Shown in pieces: positions 47,082 through 57,261 of a DNA stretch of 64,000 bases (position 1 is the first letter of the stretch; each line of letters opens with the position of its first letter). The notes beneath the pieces were generated by a model. The model searched no databases, was not told the DNA's origin, and saw only the letters and a program-made list of their open reading frames with translations. Source of the DNA: Tolumonas osonensis (GTDB lineage: Bacteria > Pseudomonadota > Gammaproteobacteria > Enterobacterales > Aeromonadaceae); assembly GCF_014202415.1 (NCBI RefSeq), contig NZ_JACHGR010000001.1, positions 1 to 64,000 of the forward strand, in the 5' to 3' direction. Position numbers and translations under genes: made by a program.

Positions 47082-47684
47082 TCAGAGAAAACCTTCTGCT
47101 TCCAATGCAGCCTGCACCGCCGGACGAGCAGCCACGACCTCGCGGAAACGTTCGATATGCGGCCATTTTTTGAGTGGTATATTCATATGGCCAAACCAGC
47201 CGGTGATCACAAACAGATAAAGATCCGCCACACTGAACTGAGCGCCAAGCAGATAACTGTTGGTTTTGAAAAGCAGCTCTAATCTGTCTAGGCGAACCGC
47301 AAGACGTTCAATAACGGGGGCTCGCTGCTCTTCAGTGAGCGTTGGTGAAAACAACGGTGAACAGGTTTTGTGCAATTCGGTAGCAATAAAATTCAGCCAG
47401 CTAATCGCCCGGTAACGCGCCGTACCTTCCGTCGGCAGCAAACCGGCCGCAGGTGCATGATCCGCAATAAACTGCATGATCGCCGGCCCTTCCGTGATCA
47501 CGACCCCATCATCCAGCTCCAGTGCAGGAACATAACCTAACGGATTGATCTTGCGGTAATCGTCACCGGAAGCAGTGATCTTCTTGCGTAAATCCACTTT
47601 CTCTAACTGAAAATCCAGACCCGCTTCACGTAATGCCATATGGGAAGCCTGAGAGCAGGCGCCGGGAGCGTAATACAGTTTCAT
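47082..47684 (-). CDS. gstA: Glutathione S-transferase, beta class
   Basis: The 200-residue product is a bacterial beta-class glutathione transferase, with Cys10 in YYAPGACSQASH that forms a mixed disulfide with glutathione in this class. The thioredoxin-like domain (YVPALELDDG, ITEGPAIMQFI) is followed by a helical domain with the EWLN-like SWLNFIATELHK block. It matches E. coli GstA (201). AAGGAGAG lies before the ATG. It is divergent from the YeiE-like regulator; the 190-base gap holds that gene's palindrome. Confidence 0.93.
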   Translation of the reverse strand: MKLYYAPGACSQASHMALREAGLDFQLEKVDLRKKITASGDDYRKINPLGYVPALELDDGVVITEGPAIMQFIADHAPAAGLLPTEGTARYRAISWLNFIATELHKTCSPLFSPTLTEEQRAPVIERLAVRLDRLELLFKTNSYLLGAQFSVADLYLFVITGWFGHMNIPLKKWPHIERFREVVAARPAVQAALEAEGFL

Positions 47685-47829
47685 TGTCTCTCCTTAATTG
47701 GAAGGCGAATTACCCTGACACCACCGATAATGGAATGCTTGGCAGCCGGCGTCAATTGTTGCAGATATAACTTATCTGTTTTCCTTTACCCGTTTTTCAT
47801 CGGTCACAGAGAGGATGCTTTTATTAATT

Positions 47830-47857
47830 AAATTGATTATATTTATACAATCAATTT
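47830..47857 (+). promoter_or_regulatory. Palindrome before the yeiE-like gene, likely LysR-type site
   Basis: AAATTGATTATA-TTTA-TACAATCAATTT pairs at 11 of 12 positions of each arm and has the A/T-rich, interrupted dyad form of LysR-type operators. It ends 17 bases before the regulator's start codon. Autoregulation is inferred. Confidence 0.55.
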
Positions 47858-47874
47858 AAAAAAATGATAACAGT

Positions 47875-48765
47875 ATGAATATTACCTTACGGCAACTCGA
47901 GGTCTTTCTGGCCGTTATCGACACGCAATCAACAACCCGCGGCGCAGAAAAACTGGCTTTGTCACAATCTGCGGTCAGCAGTGCGCTGGCCGATCTGGAG
48001 AATCAGCTCGGGGTACAGTTGTTTGAACGGGCCGGGAAACGTCTGATCGTCAATGAAAACGCCCGCCTGCTCTTTCCCCGTGCGCAGGCCTTGCTGGAGC
48101 AGGCTCAGGAGCTGGAAAACCTGTTTTCCAGTGGCCGCAGTATGCTGCGTATCGGTGCCAGTACCACCATCGGTAATTATCTGCTGCCGGCAGTGATCGC
48201 CCGTTATCGCGAACAATTCCCCGGCATCCAGCTGGAATTACGGGTTGCTAACAGTGCCGACATCGCCGAGGCCGTGGCCAATTTTGACGTGGATATCGGT
48301 TTTATCGAAGGACCATGTCATCGTATGGAACTGGAAAGTCAGTTGTGGCGGCAGGATGAAATGCTGCTGTTCTGTGCGGCTTCACATCCGCTGGCTGGTA
48401 AAACCGTCACCGCTGAACAGCTGGCAGAATGCCAGTGGATCCTGCGTGAAGCGGGCTCCGGCACCCGGGAAGTCGTGGAACAACTGCTGCTGCCCCGTCT
48501 GCATCATCTGAATCTGGTGATGGAGCTGGGCAATTCAGAAGCCATCAAACATGCGGTAAGCCACAGTCAGACGGTCAGTTGCTTGTCGAAAGTCGTGATT
48601 GAGGAACAACTGGAAAGCGGACGGGTCGCCCTGCTCCAGCTTGAAAATATGGAACGCATGATGCGCCCGCTTTACCTGATTCGGCACAAACAGAAACACC
48701 AGTCACGCAGTCTGCAGGTGTTTCTGGATGTGGAACAGCAAATTGCGGCAGGTTTAAAGGCCTAG
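47875..48765 (+). CDS. yeiE: YeiE-like LysR-family regulator
   Basis: The 296-residue product has the LysR helix-turn-helix (TLRQLEVFLAV, LSQSAVSSALADLENQLGVQLFER) and a co-inducer domain with the YeiE-like blocks STTIGNYLLPAVIARY, VDIGFIEGPCH and WILREAGSGTRE. YeiE regulators respond to sulfite in some species (Cronobacter), and iron control has been proposed in E. coli; no target is evident here. It is divergent from gstA. Its stop overlaps the converging ubiF stop by 12 bases. Confidence 0.88.
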   Translation: MNITLRQLEVFLAVIDTQSTTRGAEKLALSQSAVSSALADLENQLGVQLFERAGKRLIVNENARLLFPRAQALLEQAQELENLFSSGRSMLRIGASTTIGNYLLPAVIARYREQFPGIQLELRVANSADIAEAVANFDVDIGFIEGPCHRMELESQLWRQDEMLLFCAASHPLAGKTVTAEQLAECQWILREAGSGTREVVEQLLLPRLHHLNLVMELGNSEAIKHAVSHSQTVSCLSKVVIEEQLESGRVALLQLENMERMMRPLYLIRHKQKHQSRSLQVFLDVEQQIAAGLKA

Positions 48766-49932
48766 CGCGTAACGCAAGGCTTTCTGTTTCAGCCAGCCGG
48801 CATTTTCTGCTGCCAGCAGCGTCAGATTCCGCAATATTTTCACTGGCGCATGCTGCAGACTGAATCCGGCATAAAACAGATCCATCGCCGACTGCATCAG
48901 GGTGTTGTCACATAAACGCTCACGCTCATACTGTTTCAGATGTTCAACACTGAATGACTGCTGTTTTTGCTGCGCGGTTTGCCACAAATTGACCAGACAG
49001 GAAACATCCTTAAAGCCCAGATTGACGCCTTGTCCGGCCAGCGGATGAATGGTATGCGCCGCATCCCCCAGCAAAATCACCTTTCCCTGATAATAATGCT
49101 GCGCATGGCGCCGGGTTAACGGGAAACTGCCGCTGTGCGTCACCGTGCAGGCCGGTAACGGTTCCGGGAAATGACGTTTGACTTCCTTATCCAGCAGCGC
49201 CGGCGGCATCGCCGCTAACCGGGCGATACGGGCCGGTTTGTCATACCAGACCAGCGATCCTTTTTTCCCGGCTAACGGCAGAAAGGCTCGCGGGCCGTCC
49301 GGATAAAACTGCTGCCAGGTGATTGCCGGCGCGTCCTCTTCCAGATCGACGTTAATCAGCAGGCAATCCTGCCGGTAGTCCCAGCGGTTGATGCCGATTT
49401 TGGCGAAGGATCTGATTTTGGAATTTGCGCCATCAGCAGCCAGTAACCAGGATGCCTTGACGACCTGATCATCATTCAGCGTCAGACTGACCGCCGTCTC
49501 ATCCTGCGACAATGCGGTCACCTGTACCGGACAGAACAGCTGCACATTGGGTAACGTTTGCAATCGCTGCCATAACGCCAGCTGAATCAGCCGGTTCTCA
49601 ACAATAAACCCTAATTCGGGAACCTCCGCCTCTTCTGCCCGGAAATGGGTTTCCAGCCCGGGGACCTCCCAGGTGGCCAGCTCATTATAGGCCCGGACTC
49701 GCATCATCCTGATCGCATCCCAGACACCGGCTTGCTGTAATAAACGGACGGATGCCGGACTGATCGCCGATACCCGCAAATCCATCGCCTGCGCCGGGGC
49801 ATAGCGTTCAGGCTCTGCCTGCTCGACCACGGCAATCTGCCAGCCTTGCTGTGCCAGCAAACAGGCTGCGGCAGCGCCGACCATGCCACCACCAACCACA
49901 ACGATGTCGAAATGAGTTTTATTATGTTCCAC
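48754..49932 (-). CDS. ubiF: UbiF, ubiquinone biosynthesis hydroxylase
   Basis: UbiF is the FAD-dependent monooxygenase that adds the C6 hydroxyl in aerobic ubiquinone synthesis. The 392-residue product has the FAD motif VVGGGMVGAAAACLL, the middle motif AADGANS, and GDAAHTIHPLAGQGVNLGF. It resembles UbiF more than UbiH or UbiI through TWQQFYPDGPRAFLPL, DLFYAGFS and the C-terminal ALRYALGL, all shared with E. coli UbiF (391). The start is GTG at 49932 after AGGGTG. Because the three hydroxylases are related, some doubt on regiospecificity remains. Confidence 0.9.
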   Translation of the reverse strand: MEHNKTHFDIVVVGGGMVGAAAACLLAQQGWQIAVVEQAEPERYAPAQAMDLRVSAISPASVRLLQQAGVWDAIRMMRVRAYNELATWEVPGLETHFRAEEAEVPELGFIVENRLIQLALWQRLQTLPNVQLFCPVQVTALSQDETAVSLTLNDDQVVKASWLLAADGANSKIRSFAKIGINRWDYRQDCLLINVDLEEDAPAITWQQFYPDGPRAFLPLAGKKGSLVWYDKPARIARLAAMPPALLDKEVKRHFPEPLPACTVTHSGSFPLTRRHAQHYYQGKVILLGDAAHTIHPLAGQGVNLGFKDVSCLVNLWQTAQQKQQSFSVEHLKQYERERLCDNTLMQSAMDLFYAGFSLQHAPVKILRNLTLLAAENAGWLKQKALRYALGL

Positions 49933-49977
49933 ACGTCACCCTGTCTTTAAAGACGCAATAATCTATCTTAACGATAA

Positions 49978-51794
<1,817 letters not shown>

Positions 51795-51858
51795 TCCCCT
51801 GATCGTTATCTGATATAAACTTACAACAATTTTTTGTTAACCTGATTGAACCGCTACC

Positions 51859-52905
51859 ATGATTACAAAAGCATTACCGGGTTTAGCTCTGCTCTCTATG
51901 AGCCTGTTTTCTGGATACGTGTTAGCTGACGAGTCTGCCAGCAACAGTTGTGAAGCTGCCGTGCAACAATTGTTAAAGCAACAGGCCGAAACTAACGCTT
52001 TACTTAATACCCGCCTGAGTATTCTGCTTGATCAGCAGGGACATAGCGCCAAACAACTGAATGAGCTGAAAACACTGCAGCAACAGCTTGCCAGACAGTT
52101 ACCTACGGCCGAACAACAGTCCAAGCCTCCGGTTTTCAAAAAATCATCGAAAAAAGATACCTCGGGTGTCTGTGTTCCGGCCGAGCCGGGAAAAACCACA
52201 CCTGACGGCAAAATGATCCTGGGTGAAACCGAGTGGATCTATGTTGAAGAAGCCAATGGAAACTTCATGAGCCGCGTGGATACAGGCGCAACCACTTCTT
52301 CCATCAGCGCTCAGGATGTTACCGTCTTTGAACGTGAAGGACGTCGCTGGGTAAAATTCAATATGCCGGTTGATGGCGGTAAAGTCGTTACTGTTGAAGC
52401 GCCCTTCGTTAAATATATCCGTATTCGTCAGGCAAACGGTCTGGAAGATCGTCCGATTGTACGCATGACTATCCGCATTGGCTCCGTCACAGAAAAAGCA
52501 GACTTCAGCCTGACCGACCGTTCCAATATGGACTTCCCGGTTCTGATGGGTCGTGAATTCATCAAGGACGTTGCTGTAGTGGATGTTGCCCGTGAAAACG
52601 TACAAGGCAAACCACAGGTAGAAGGCGCGGTTCAGTCTTCCGAACAGCCAAAAACAAGCAGAAACGGCAAAACAGCCAAATCGTCCGCTGATCAGAACGG
52701 AACCGAAACGGTAAGAGAAGGTGACAAGCTTATCGTGGTTAAAAAGGTTCCAGTCAAAGATGAAACCAAACCTGCTGTTCAGCCGACCGCAGATATTGAA
52801 AAACCCGTTAAAAAAGAAGTAAAAACAGCAACTCCGGCTGATGTAGAGCCAGTCAAAACCGACTCTGCTGCCGGAGCCACTTCAGATAATAACAAGGATA
52901 AGTAG
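51859..52905 (+). CDS. Exported retropepsin-like (putative 'ATP-dependent zinc protease' family) protein
   Basis: The 348-residue product has a signal peptide (cleavage likely after YVLA near residue 23), a predicted coiled-coil stretch rich in Gln/Leu (about 30-80), a retropepsin-like domain (about 105-250) and a long Lys/Glu/Thr/Pro-rich disordered tail (250-348). The domain has the aspartic-protease motif VDTGATTSS near 140 and the PVLMGREFI flap-end motif. The family is often annotated as a zinc protease, but DTGA points to an aspartic protease fold. It begins a three-gene unit with the next two. I recall similar trios in Pseudomonas named rloABC and linked to osmotic tolerance. Confidence 0.8.
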   Translation: MITKALPGLALLSMSLFSGYVLADESASNSCEAAVQQLLKQQAETNALLNTRLSILLDQQGHSAKQLNELKTLQQQLARQLPTAEQQSKPPVFKKSSKKDTSGVCVPAEPGKTTPDGKMILGETEWIYVEEANGNFMSRVDTGATTSSISAQDVTVFEREGRRWVKFNMPVDGGKVVTVEAPFVKYIRIRQANGLEDRPIVRMTIRIGSVTEKADFSLTDRSNMDFPVLMGREFIKDVAVVDVARENVQGKPQVEGAVQSSEQPKTSRNGKTAKSSADQNGTETVREGDKLIVVKKVPVKDETKPAVQPTADIEKPVKKEVKTATPADVEPVKTDSAAGATSDNNKDK

Positions 52906-52913
52906 TATCTATC

Positions 52914-54425
52914 ATGGTCTCTCGCCGTCCGTTTTATATCGTCGTCGCGCTGCTCTATATACTGGGTATCGCACTGGTCGTGTATCGCCATGTTGCCTTT
53001 GATGTTCCTTTGTGGCCGGGTGAATACCGCAATGTCTGGTCTGCCGAAGCGAAAGTCGAATTTGATGCTAATGGCGGTCCGGTTATGGCATCACTGGCAT
53101 TGCCTGATACCCAGGAAGGCTTCACACATGTCGACGAAAATGCCGCCAGCCCGGGATATGGCCTGTCTTTCGTTACCAAAGATGGCATAACCCGCGCAGA
53201 ATGGTCGATCAGCAGCGCGACTGGTCATCAGGAGCTTTACTATCGTACCGACATGCTGAGCGACCCTTATGCCAAGGCATTGCCAGTCACAGTACCGACT
53301 ATTGATAAATCGCTGGAAAAAGAGCCGATTGCTTCCGCAATCAATCAGATCCTGGCAGCAGCTAAAACCCGCTCAGCCGATGCGTTTACCCTGACGCGAG
53401 AAATTCTTAAAGAATTCAAGAATCAGGAACAAAATGCGGCTCTGCTGGCCAAATATAAAAAACCGGCTTATCTGCTGGTGGAAATTCTGAATCAGGCGGA
53501 TATTCCGGCCCGAGTGGTTCGCGCCCTGAATCTGGAAGATGGTCGTCGTCGCCAGCGTCTGGTGGACTATGTTCAGGTATTTAACGGCGACAAATATGAC
53601 CTGTTCGATCCGAATACCGGTGTGCAGGGTCGTCCGGAAAATCTGCTGCTGTGGGAATACAACACCACGCCGCTGCTGGATGTGGCTGGTGCCAGTAACT
53701 CTCAGGTAACCTTCTCCGTTATCAAAAAGCTGGTTCCGGTAAATAAAGCCCTGGAAGCTAAGTTTGAACACACAGATATGCTGAACTTCTCGGTGGATAT
53801 GCTGCCGGTAGAAGAACAGTCGCTATTCAAAGGCATCCTGCTGATCCCGATTGGCGTGATGGTTGTTGTGTTCCTGCGGGTTATCTGTGGTCTGAAAACC
53901 TCTGGTACGTTCATGCCGGTACTGATCGCGGTGGCCTTCCTGCAAACGCAGTTGTTCACCGGTTTGGTCGGTTTCCTCAGTATCGTTGGTGTGGGCCTGG
54001 TGATCCGATCCTGGCTTTCCAAGCTGAATCTGCTGCTGGTCGCCCGTATATCGGCCATCATCATTACCGTTATCTGTATCATCGGCGGCCTGTCCGTGCT
54101 GACCTATAAACTGGGCATCACCCAGGGTATGCGAATCACCTTCTTCCCGATGATCATTCTCTCCTGGACCATCGAACGTATGTCGATCCTGTGGGAAGAA
54201 GAAGGTCCGAAAGAAGTCTTCAAGCAAGGCGGTGGTTCATTACTGGTGGCCGTAATCGCTTATCTGGCGATGAGCAGCGGTATGGTTCAGCATCTGACCT
54301 TTAATTTCCTCGGGTTGCAGCTGATCATTATGGCAACCGTACTGGTGATGGGTAACTACACCGGCTATCGTCTGTCTGAGCTGAAACGGTTCAAACCGTT
54401 AGCTGACGAACTGCATAAGAAGTAA
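52914..54425 (+). CDS. Inactive transglutaminase-like domain fused to seven membrane helices
   Basis: The 503-residue product starts with a membrane anchor (about 9-27), then a periplasmic part (about 28-300) containing a transglutaminase-like fold around LVEILNQADIPARVVRALNLEDG and VQVFNGDKYDLFDPNTG, where the usual catalytic cysteine of this fold is not evident. The C-terminal part (about 303-490) has seven membrane helices beginning at GILLIPIGVMVVVFL. It lies 8 bases after the retropepsin-like gene and 4 bases before the ATP-grasp gene, so all three are probably made together. The role is unknown; its shape suggests a periplasmic sensor or scaffold joined to a membrane channel or relay. 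Confidence 0.82.
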   Translation: MVSRRPFYIVVALLYILGIALVVYRHVAFDVPLWPGEYRNVWSAEAKVEFDANGGPVMASLALPDTQEGFTHVDENAASPGYGLSFVTKDGITRAEWSISSATGHQELYYRTDMLSDPYAKALPVTVPTIDKSLEKEPIASAINQILAAAKTRSADAFTLTREILKEFKNQEQNAALLAKYKKPAYLLVEILNQADIPARVVRALNLEDGRRRQRLVDYVQVFNGDKYDLFDPNTGVQGRPENLLLWEYNTTPLLDVAGASNSQVTFSVIKKLVPVNKALEAKFEHTDMLNFSVDMLPVEEQSLFKGILLIPIGVMVVVFLRVICGLKTSGTFMPVLIAVAFLQTQLFTGLVGFLSIVGVGLVIRSWLSKLNLLLVARISAIIITVICIIGGLSVLTYKLGITQGMRITFFPMIILSWTIERMSILWEEEGPKEVFKQGGGSLLVAVIAYLAMSSGMVQHLTFNFLGLQLIIMATVLVMGNYTGYRLSELKRFKPLADELHKK

Positions 54426-54429
54426 TGCC

Positions 54430-55404
54430 ATGTGGCTTTTAGAGAAGTACACCTCACCCTTTAAGCTGGCTCAGCTCGGCATCATGGGCATGAATCAGCG
54501 AAACGTCAGTTATATCGGGCGCTATAATCCGCGCTCGCTATATCCGTTAGTAGATAACAAGCTGAAAACCAAACGCATTGCGGTTGATGCCGGTGTGACG
54601 GTGCCGAAACTGATCGGCACCATCCAACATCAGCATGAAGTGACCAAGATTACCGAGATGGTTAAGGATTGGCCGGGATTCTGTATCAAACCAGCACGTG
54701 GTTCCGGTGGTAAAGGGATCCTGGTCATCATGCGTCATGAAGATGGCCTGTATTACAAACCCAACGGTAGCGGATGTACCGCAACCGATCTGGAACGTCA
54801 TATCACCAACATTCTGGCAGGGCTATTCTCGCTGGGCGGTAAACCCGACTTCGTGCTGGTTGAAGATCTGATCCAGTTTGATGACGTGTTTGACGGTTAC
54901 TCCTATGAAGGCGTTCCGGATACCCGAGTGATCATCTTCAAAGGCTTTCCAGTCATGGCCATGATGCGTCTGTCTACTGCATCCTCCGACGGTAAAGCGA
55001 ACCTGCACCAGGGGGCTGTCGGTGTCGGCATCTGCCTGCGTACCGGCAAAGCGCTGCGTGCGGTGCAGTACAACAGTCCGATGCGTTATCATCCGGATAC
55101 CGGTCGCGATCTGTATGAACTGCAAGTTCCGCACTGGGAAAAACTGCTGAACCTCTCCGCAGCTTGTTACGAGATGTCCGGTCTGGGTTATATCGGTACT
55201 GATATCGTACTGGATAAAAAACGTGGTCCACTGTTGCTGGAACTGAATGCCCGCCCGGGTCTTTCGATTCAGATCGCTAATGGTGCCGGTCTGCTGCCCC
55301 GTCTGCGTAAAATTGAAAAGATGTCAGAGAACGATATCAAGAAAATGACTGTGGCAGAACGCGTGAAGTTCTCTATGGATAACTTTGGTGTTTTACAGCC
55401 TTAA
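54430..55404 (+). CDS. ATP-grasp alpha-L-glutamate ligase-like protein
   Basis: The 324-residue product is an ATP-grasp protein of the RimK-related alpha-L-glutamate ligase-like group. The nucleotide-binding lysines and glycine-rich loop (IKPARGSGGKGI) are near 87-98, and the magnesium-binding E-x-N is in LLELNARPGLSIQIANG near 276. RimK-type enzymes add glutamate to a protein or peptide end; the acceptor here is unknown. There is no signal peptide, so it acts in the cytoplasm. It closes the three-gene unit, followed by a terminator. Confidence 0.85.
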   Translation: MWLLEKYTSPFKLAQLGIMGMNQRNVSYIGRYNPRSLYPLVDNKLKTKRIAVDAGVTVPKLIGTIQHQHEVTKITEMVKDWPGFCIKPARGSGGKGILVIMRHEDGLYYKPNGSGCTATDLERHITNILAGLFSLGGKPDFVLVEDLIQFDDVFDGYSYEGVPDTRVIIFKGFPVMAMMRLSTASSDGKANLHQGAVGVGICLRTGKALRAVQYNSPMRYHPDTGRDLYELQVPHWEKLLNLSAACYEMSGLGYIGTDIVLDKKRGPLLLELNARPGLSIQIANGAGLLPRLRKIEKMSENDIKKMTVAERVKFSMDNFGVLQP

Positions 55405-55428
55405 TGCTTTTCTGATCTCCGGATAATC

Positions 55429-55452
55429 AAACGGCCCTTAACGGGCCGTTTT
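55429..55452. terminator. Terminator between the ATP-grasp gene and the glycosyltransferase gene
   Basis: AAACGGCCC / GGGCCGTTT around a TTAAC loop is followed by a short T run. It lies between converging genes and may act in both directions. Confidence 0.75.
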
Positions 55453-55470
55453 CATTCCTGCGCAAAACGT

Positions 55471-57246
55471 TTACTTCAGCTGGTATAAGCGAGGTAACTC
55501 GGCAGAAACCGGCTGATATGCTTCCTGGATATAATTGTAATAGGCCGTAAATGACGGTGTACTATCGCGATCCTTGCCGCTCATCACCTTCTCCATCCGC
55601 GTCAATTTCACAATGATGAATTTTGGTTTGTTCCGCTTCAGATCATCCATCATACGGGTTCGTACATCATACGGTGGCGTAACATTATCGAAAAACAGAT
55701 AGGACGATGCCGGACGACGTTCCGTCCAGACGTAATATTGCGGAATCACCCCATCCACCCAGATCAGATCATCATACCCGGTGTTTGCCTTGATATATTC
55801 CACCATCTGTCCCGATACCTCATCAAACGGACGCCCTTTGGTCAGCCCGCGCGCCAGCGGTAACACCACCATCAGTACAGTCAGTAGGACGAGTAATGAC
55901 ATCGCTGGCAGATATAACCGGCGGCTTCGGGTAACGAACCAGATACCAACCAGAACAGCTGTTGTAATGACGCTTGCAGTCAGACTGACCAGCAACTCAT
56001 ATGTGAGTTTCGGCAGTGGTGATTCAAAGCGCGACCAGGTAAAGATAATGTGCTGTGCCAGCAAATAACCGATCACCAGCAACAGCGTTAAAACACCAGC
56101 CTGCTGTATATGGCGGCAACCTATCTGCCCTGTCAGCCCGCCACTGCGCGCAGCCTGAATGACGACAGGCAGCACAAGCATGGCGAAGGTAAAGAACAGA
56201 ATTTCATAATGCTCGTAGGTGTGACCGGAAACGGAATTTGCCACAATTCCCATGACGATTCCGGTCAGCTGGGTTGCCAGCAAGATGCCCCATGGACGGG
56301 AATTATCAGCTGAGCGTTGTTGTTGCCAGACAACCGCAATAAACACCGGCAACAATAACAACAGACCAGTTCTGGCCAGGCCGAGGAAACCCACCATCAG
56401 TGAGTGGCCGCTGCCATAACTGCTACCGAAGAAAATGCCGAATGAATAGAACCAGAAGTCACTCAGCACACCATGCCAGACAAAATAAGCCAGCAGTGGC
56501 AGAGTAATCACCAGTAAACCGGCAACCCCACTGATTGTCAGTTTAAGTGCATCCTGCCAGCGACGCTGCCATGCCCAGTAAACAAACAGAGCCAGGTAGT
56601 AACCACACCACATTGCGGCATTATTCATGCGCAACATGGCAATCAGACCGAATGTCACCGCCGGAATGACTGCATCCTGCCAGCGGAAACGTTCTGCCAG
56701 CAGCATCCGCACAAAATGATACTGAGCGATTAATCCCAGACTGAACGTGTAATCTTCCGTCATGTTGCCGTAGTAATAACGGTAGGCATACAGGAATAAC
56801 CAGGCCAGCATACCGGCAAGCCGGCTTAATGGCGCAATCCCCCACAGGGCAAGTGTGCGGTATAAAGCGTTGAGCCCCCAGATCAGCAGTACTGTTTCCA
56901 GCAGCCAGATCCCCTGAAAACCACCGATGGCATAACCAATCGCATCCAGCAGGAAGATCACCGGGCCTTTAATATCGATCATGTCGCGATAGAGCACGGC
57001 TCCGTCAGCCCACATCTTGCCCATGGTGGCAAACAACGAGGCATCATAGGCCGGTGCCATACCGTAAAGCAGCGGGTTCTGCAGTGCAAATAACAGACCC
57101 AGCAAGGTTGGCAGTAGCCATGCCTGCCAGTTATATACTTTATCTTTCTGCTGCAGCGTGTTTTCTGCAGCCAGCAGACTATCACTCCAGTCCGCGAGAT
57201 ATTGGCTGACTTGCTGCCAGCGTTGCATCAATTGCGTCATCATCAT
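55471..57246 (-). CDS. GT-C type membrane glycosyltransferase
   Basis: The 591-residue product has a soluble N-terminal stretch (about 1-40), then about 11-12 membrane segments, and a periplasmic C-terminal domain (about 480-591). The first periplasmic loop has AYDASLF and then RDMIDIKGP, the acidic motifs of the PMT/ArnT-like glycosyltransferases that use a lipid-linked sugar. The C-terminal part has DDLIWVDGV and YYVWTERRPAS. Donor and acceptor are unknown; lipopolysaccharide, lipid or protein are all possible. Three ATG codons stand in a row at the start. It follows the TerC/CBS gene by 15 bases. Confidence 0.8.
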   Translation of the reverse strand: MMMTQLMQRWQQVSQYLADWSDSLLAAENTLQQKDKVYNWQAWLLPTLLGLLFALQNPLLYGMAPAYDASLFATMGKMWADGAVLYRDMIDIKGPVIFLLDAIGYAIGGFQGIWLLETVLLIWGLNALYRTLALWGIAPLSRLAGMLAWLFLYAYRYYYGNMTEDYTFSLGLIAQYHFVRMLLAERFRWQDAVIPAVTFGLIAMLRMNNAAMWCGYYLALFVYWAWQRRWQDALKLTISGVAGLLVITLPLLAYFVWHGVLSDFWFYSFGIFFGSSYGSGHSLMVGFLGLARTGLLLLLPVFIAVVWQQQRSADNSRPWGILLATQLTGIVMGIVANSVSGHTYEHYEILFFTFAMLVLPVVIQAARSGGLTGQIGCRHIQQAGVLTLLLVIGYLLAQHIIFTWSRFESPLPKLTYELLVSLTASVITTAVLVGIWFVTRSRRLYLPAMSLLVLLTVLMVVLPLARGLTKGRPFDEVSGQMVEYIKANTGYDDLIWVDGVIPQYYVWTERRPASSYLFFDNVTPPYDVRTRMMDDLKRNKPKFIIVKLTRMEKVMSGKDRDSTPSFTAYYNYIQEAYQPVSAELPRLYQLK

Positions 57247-57261
57247 TTCACCCGGGGATTA

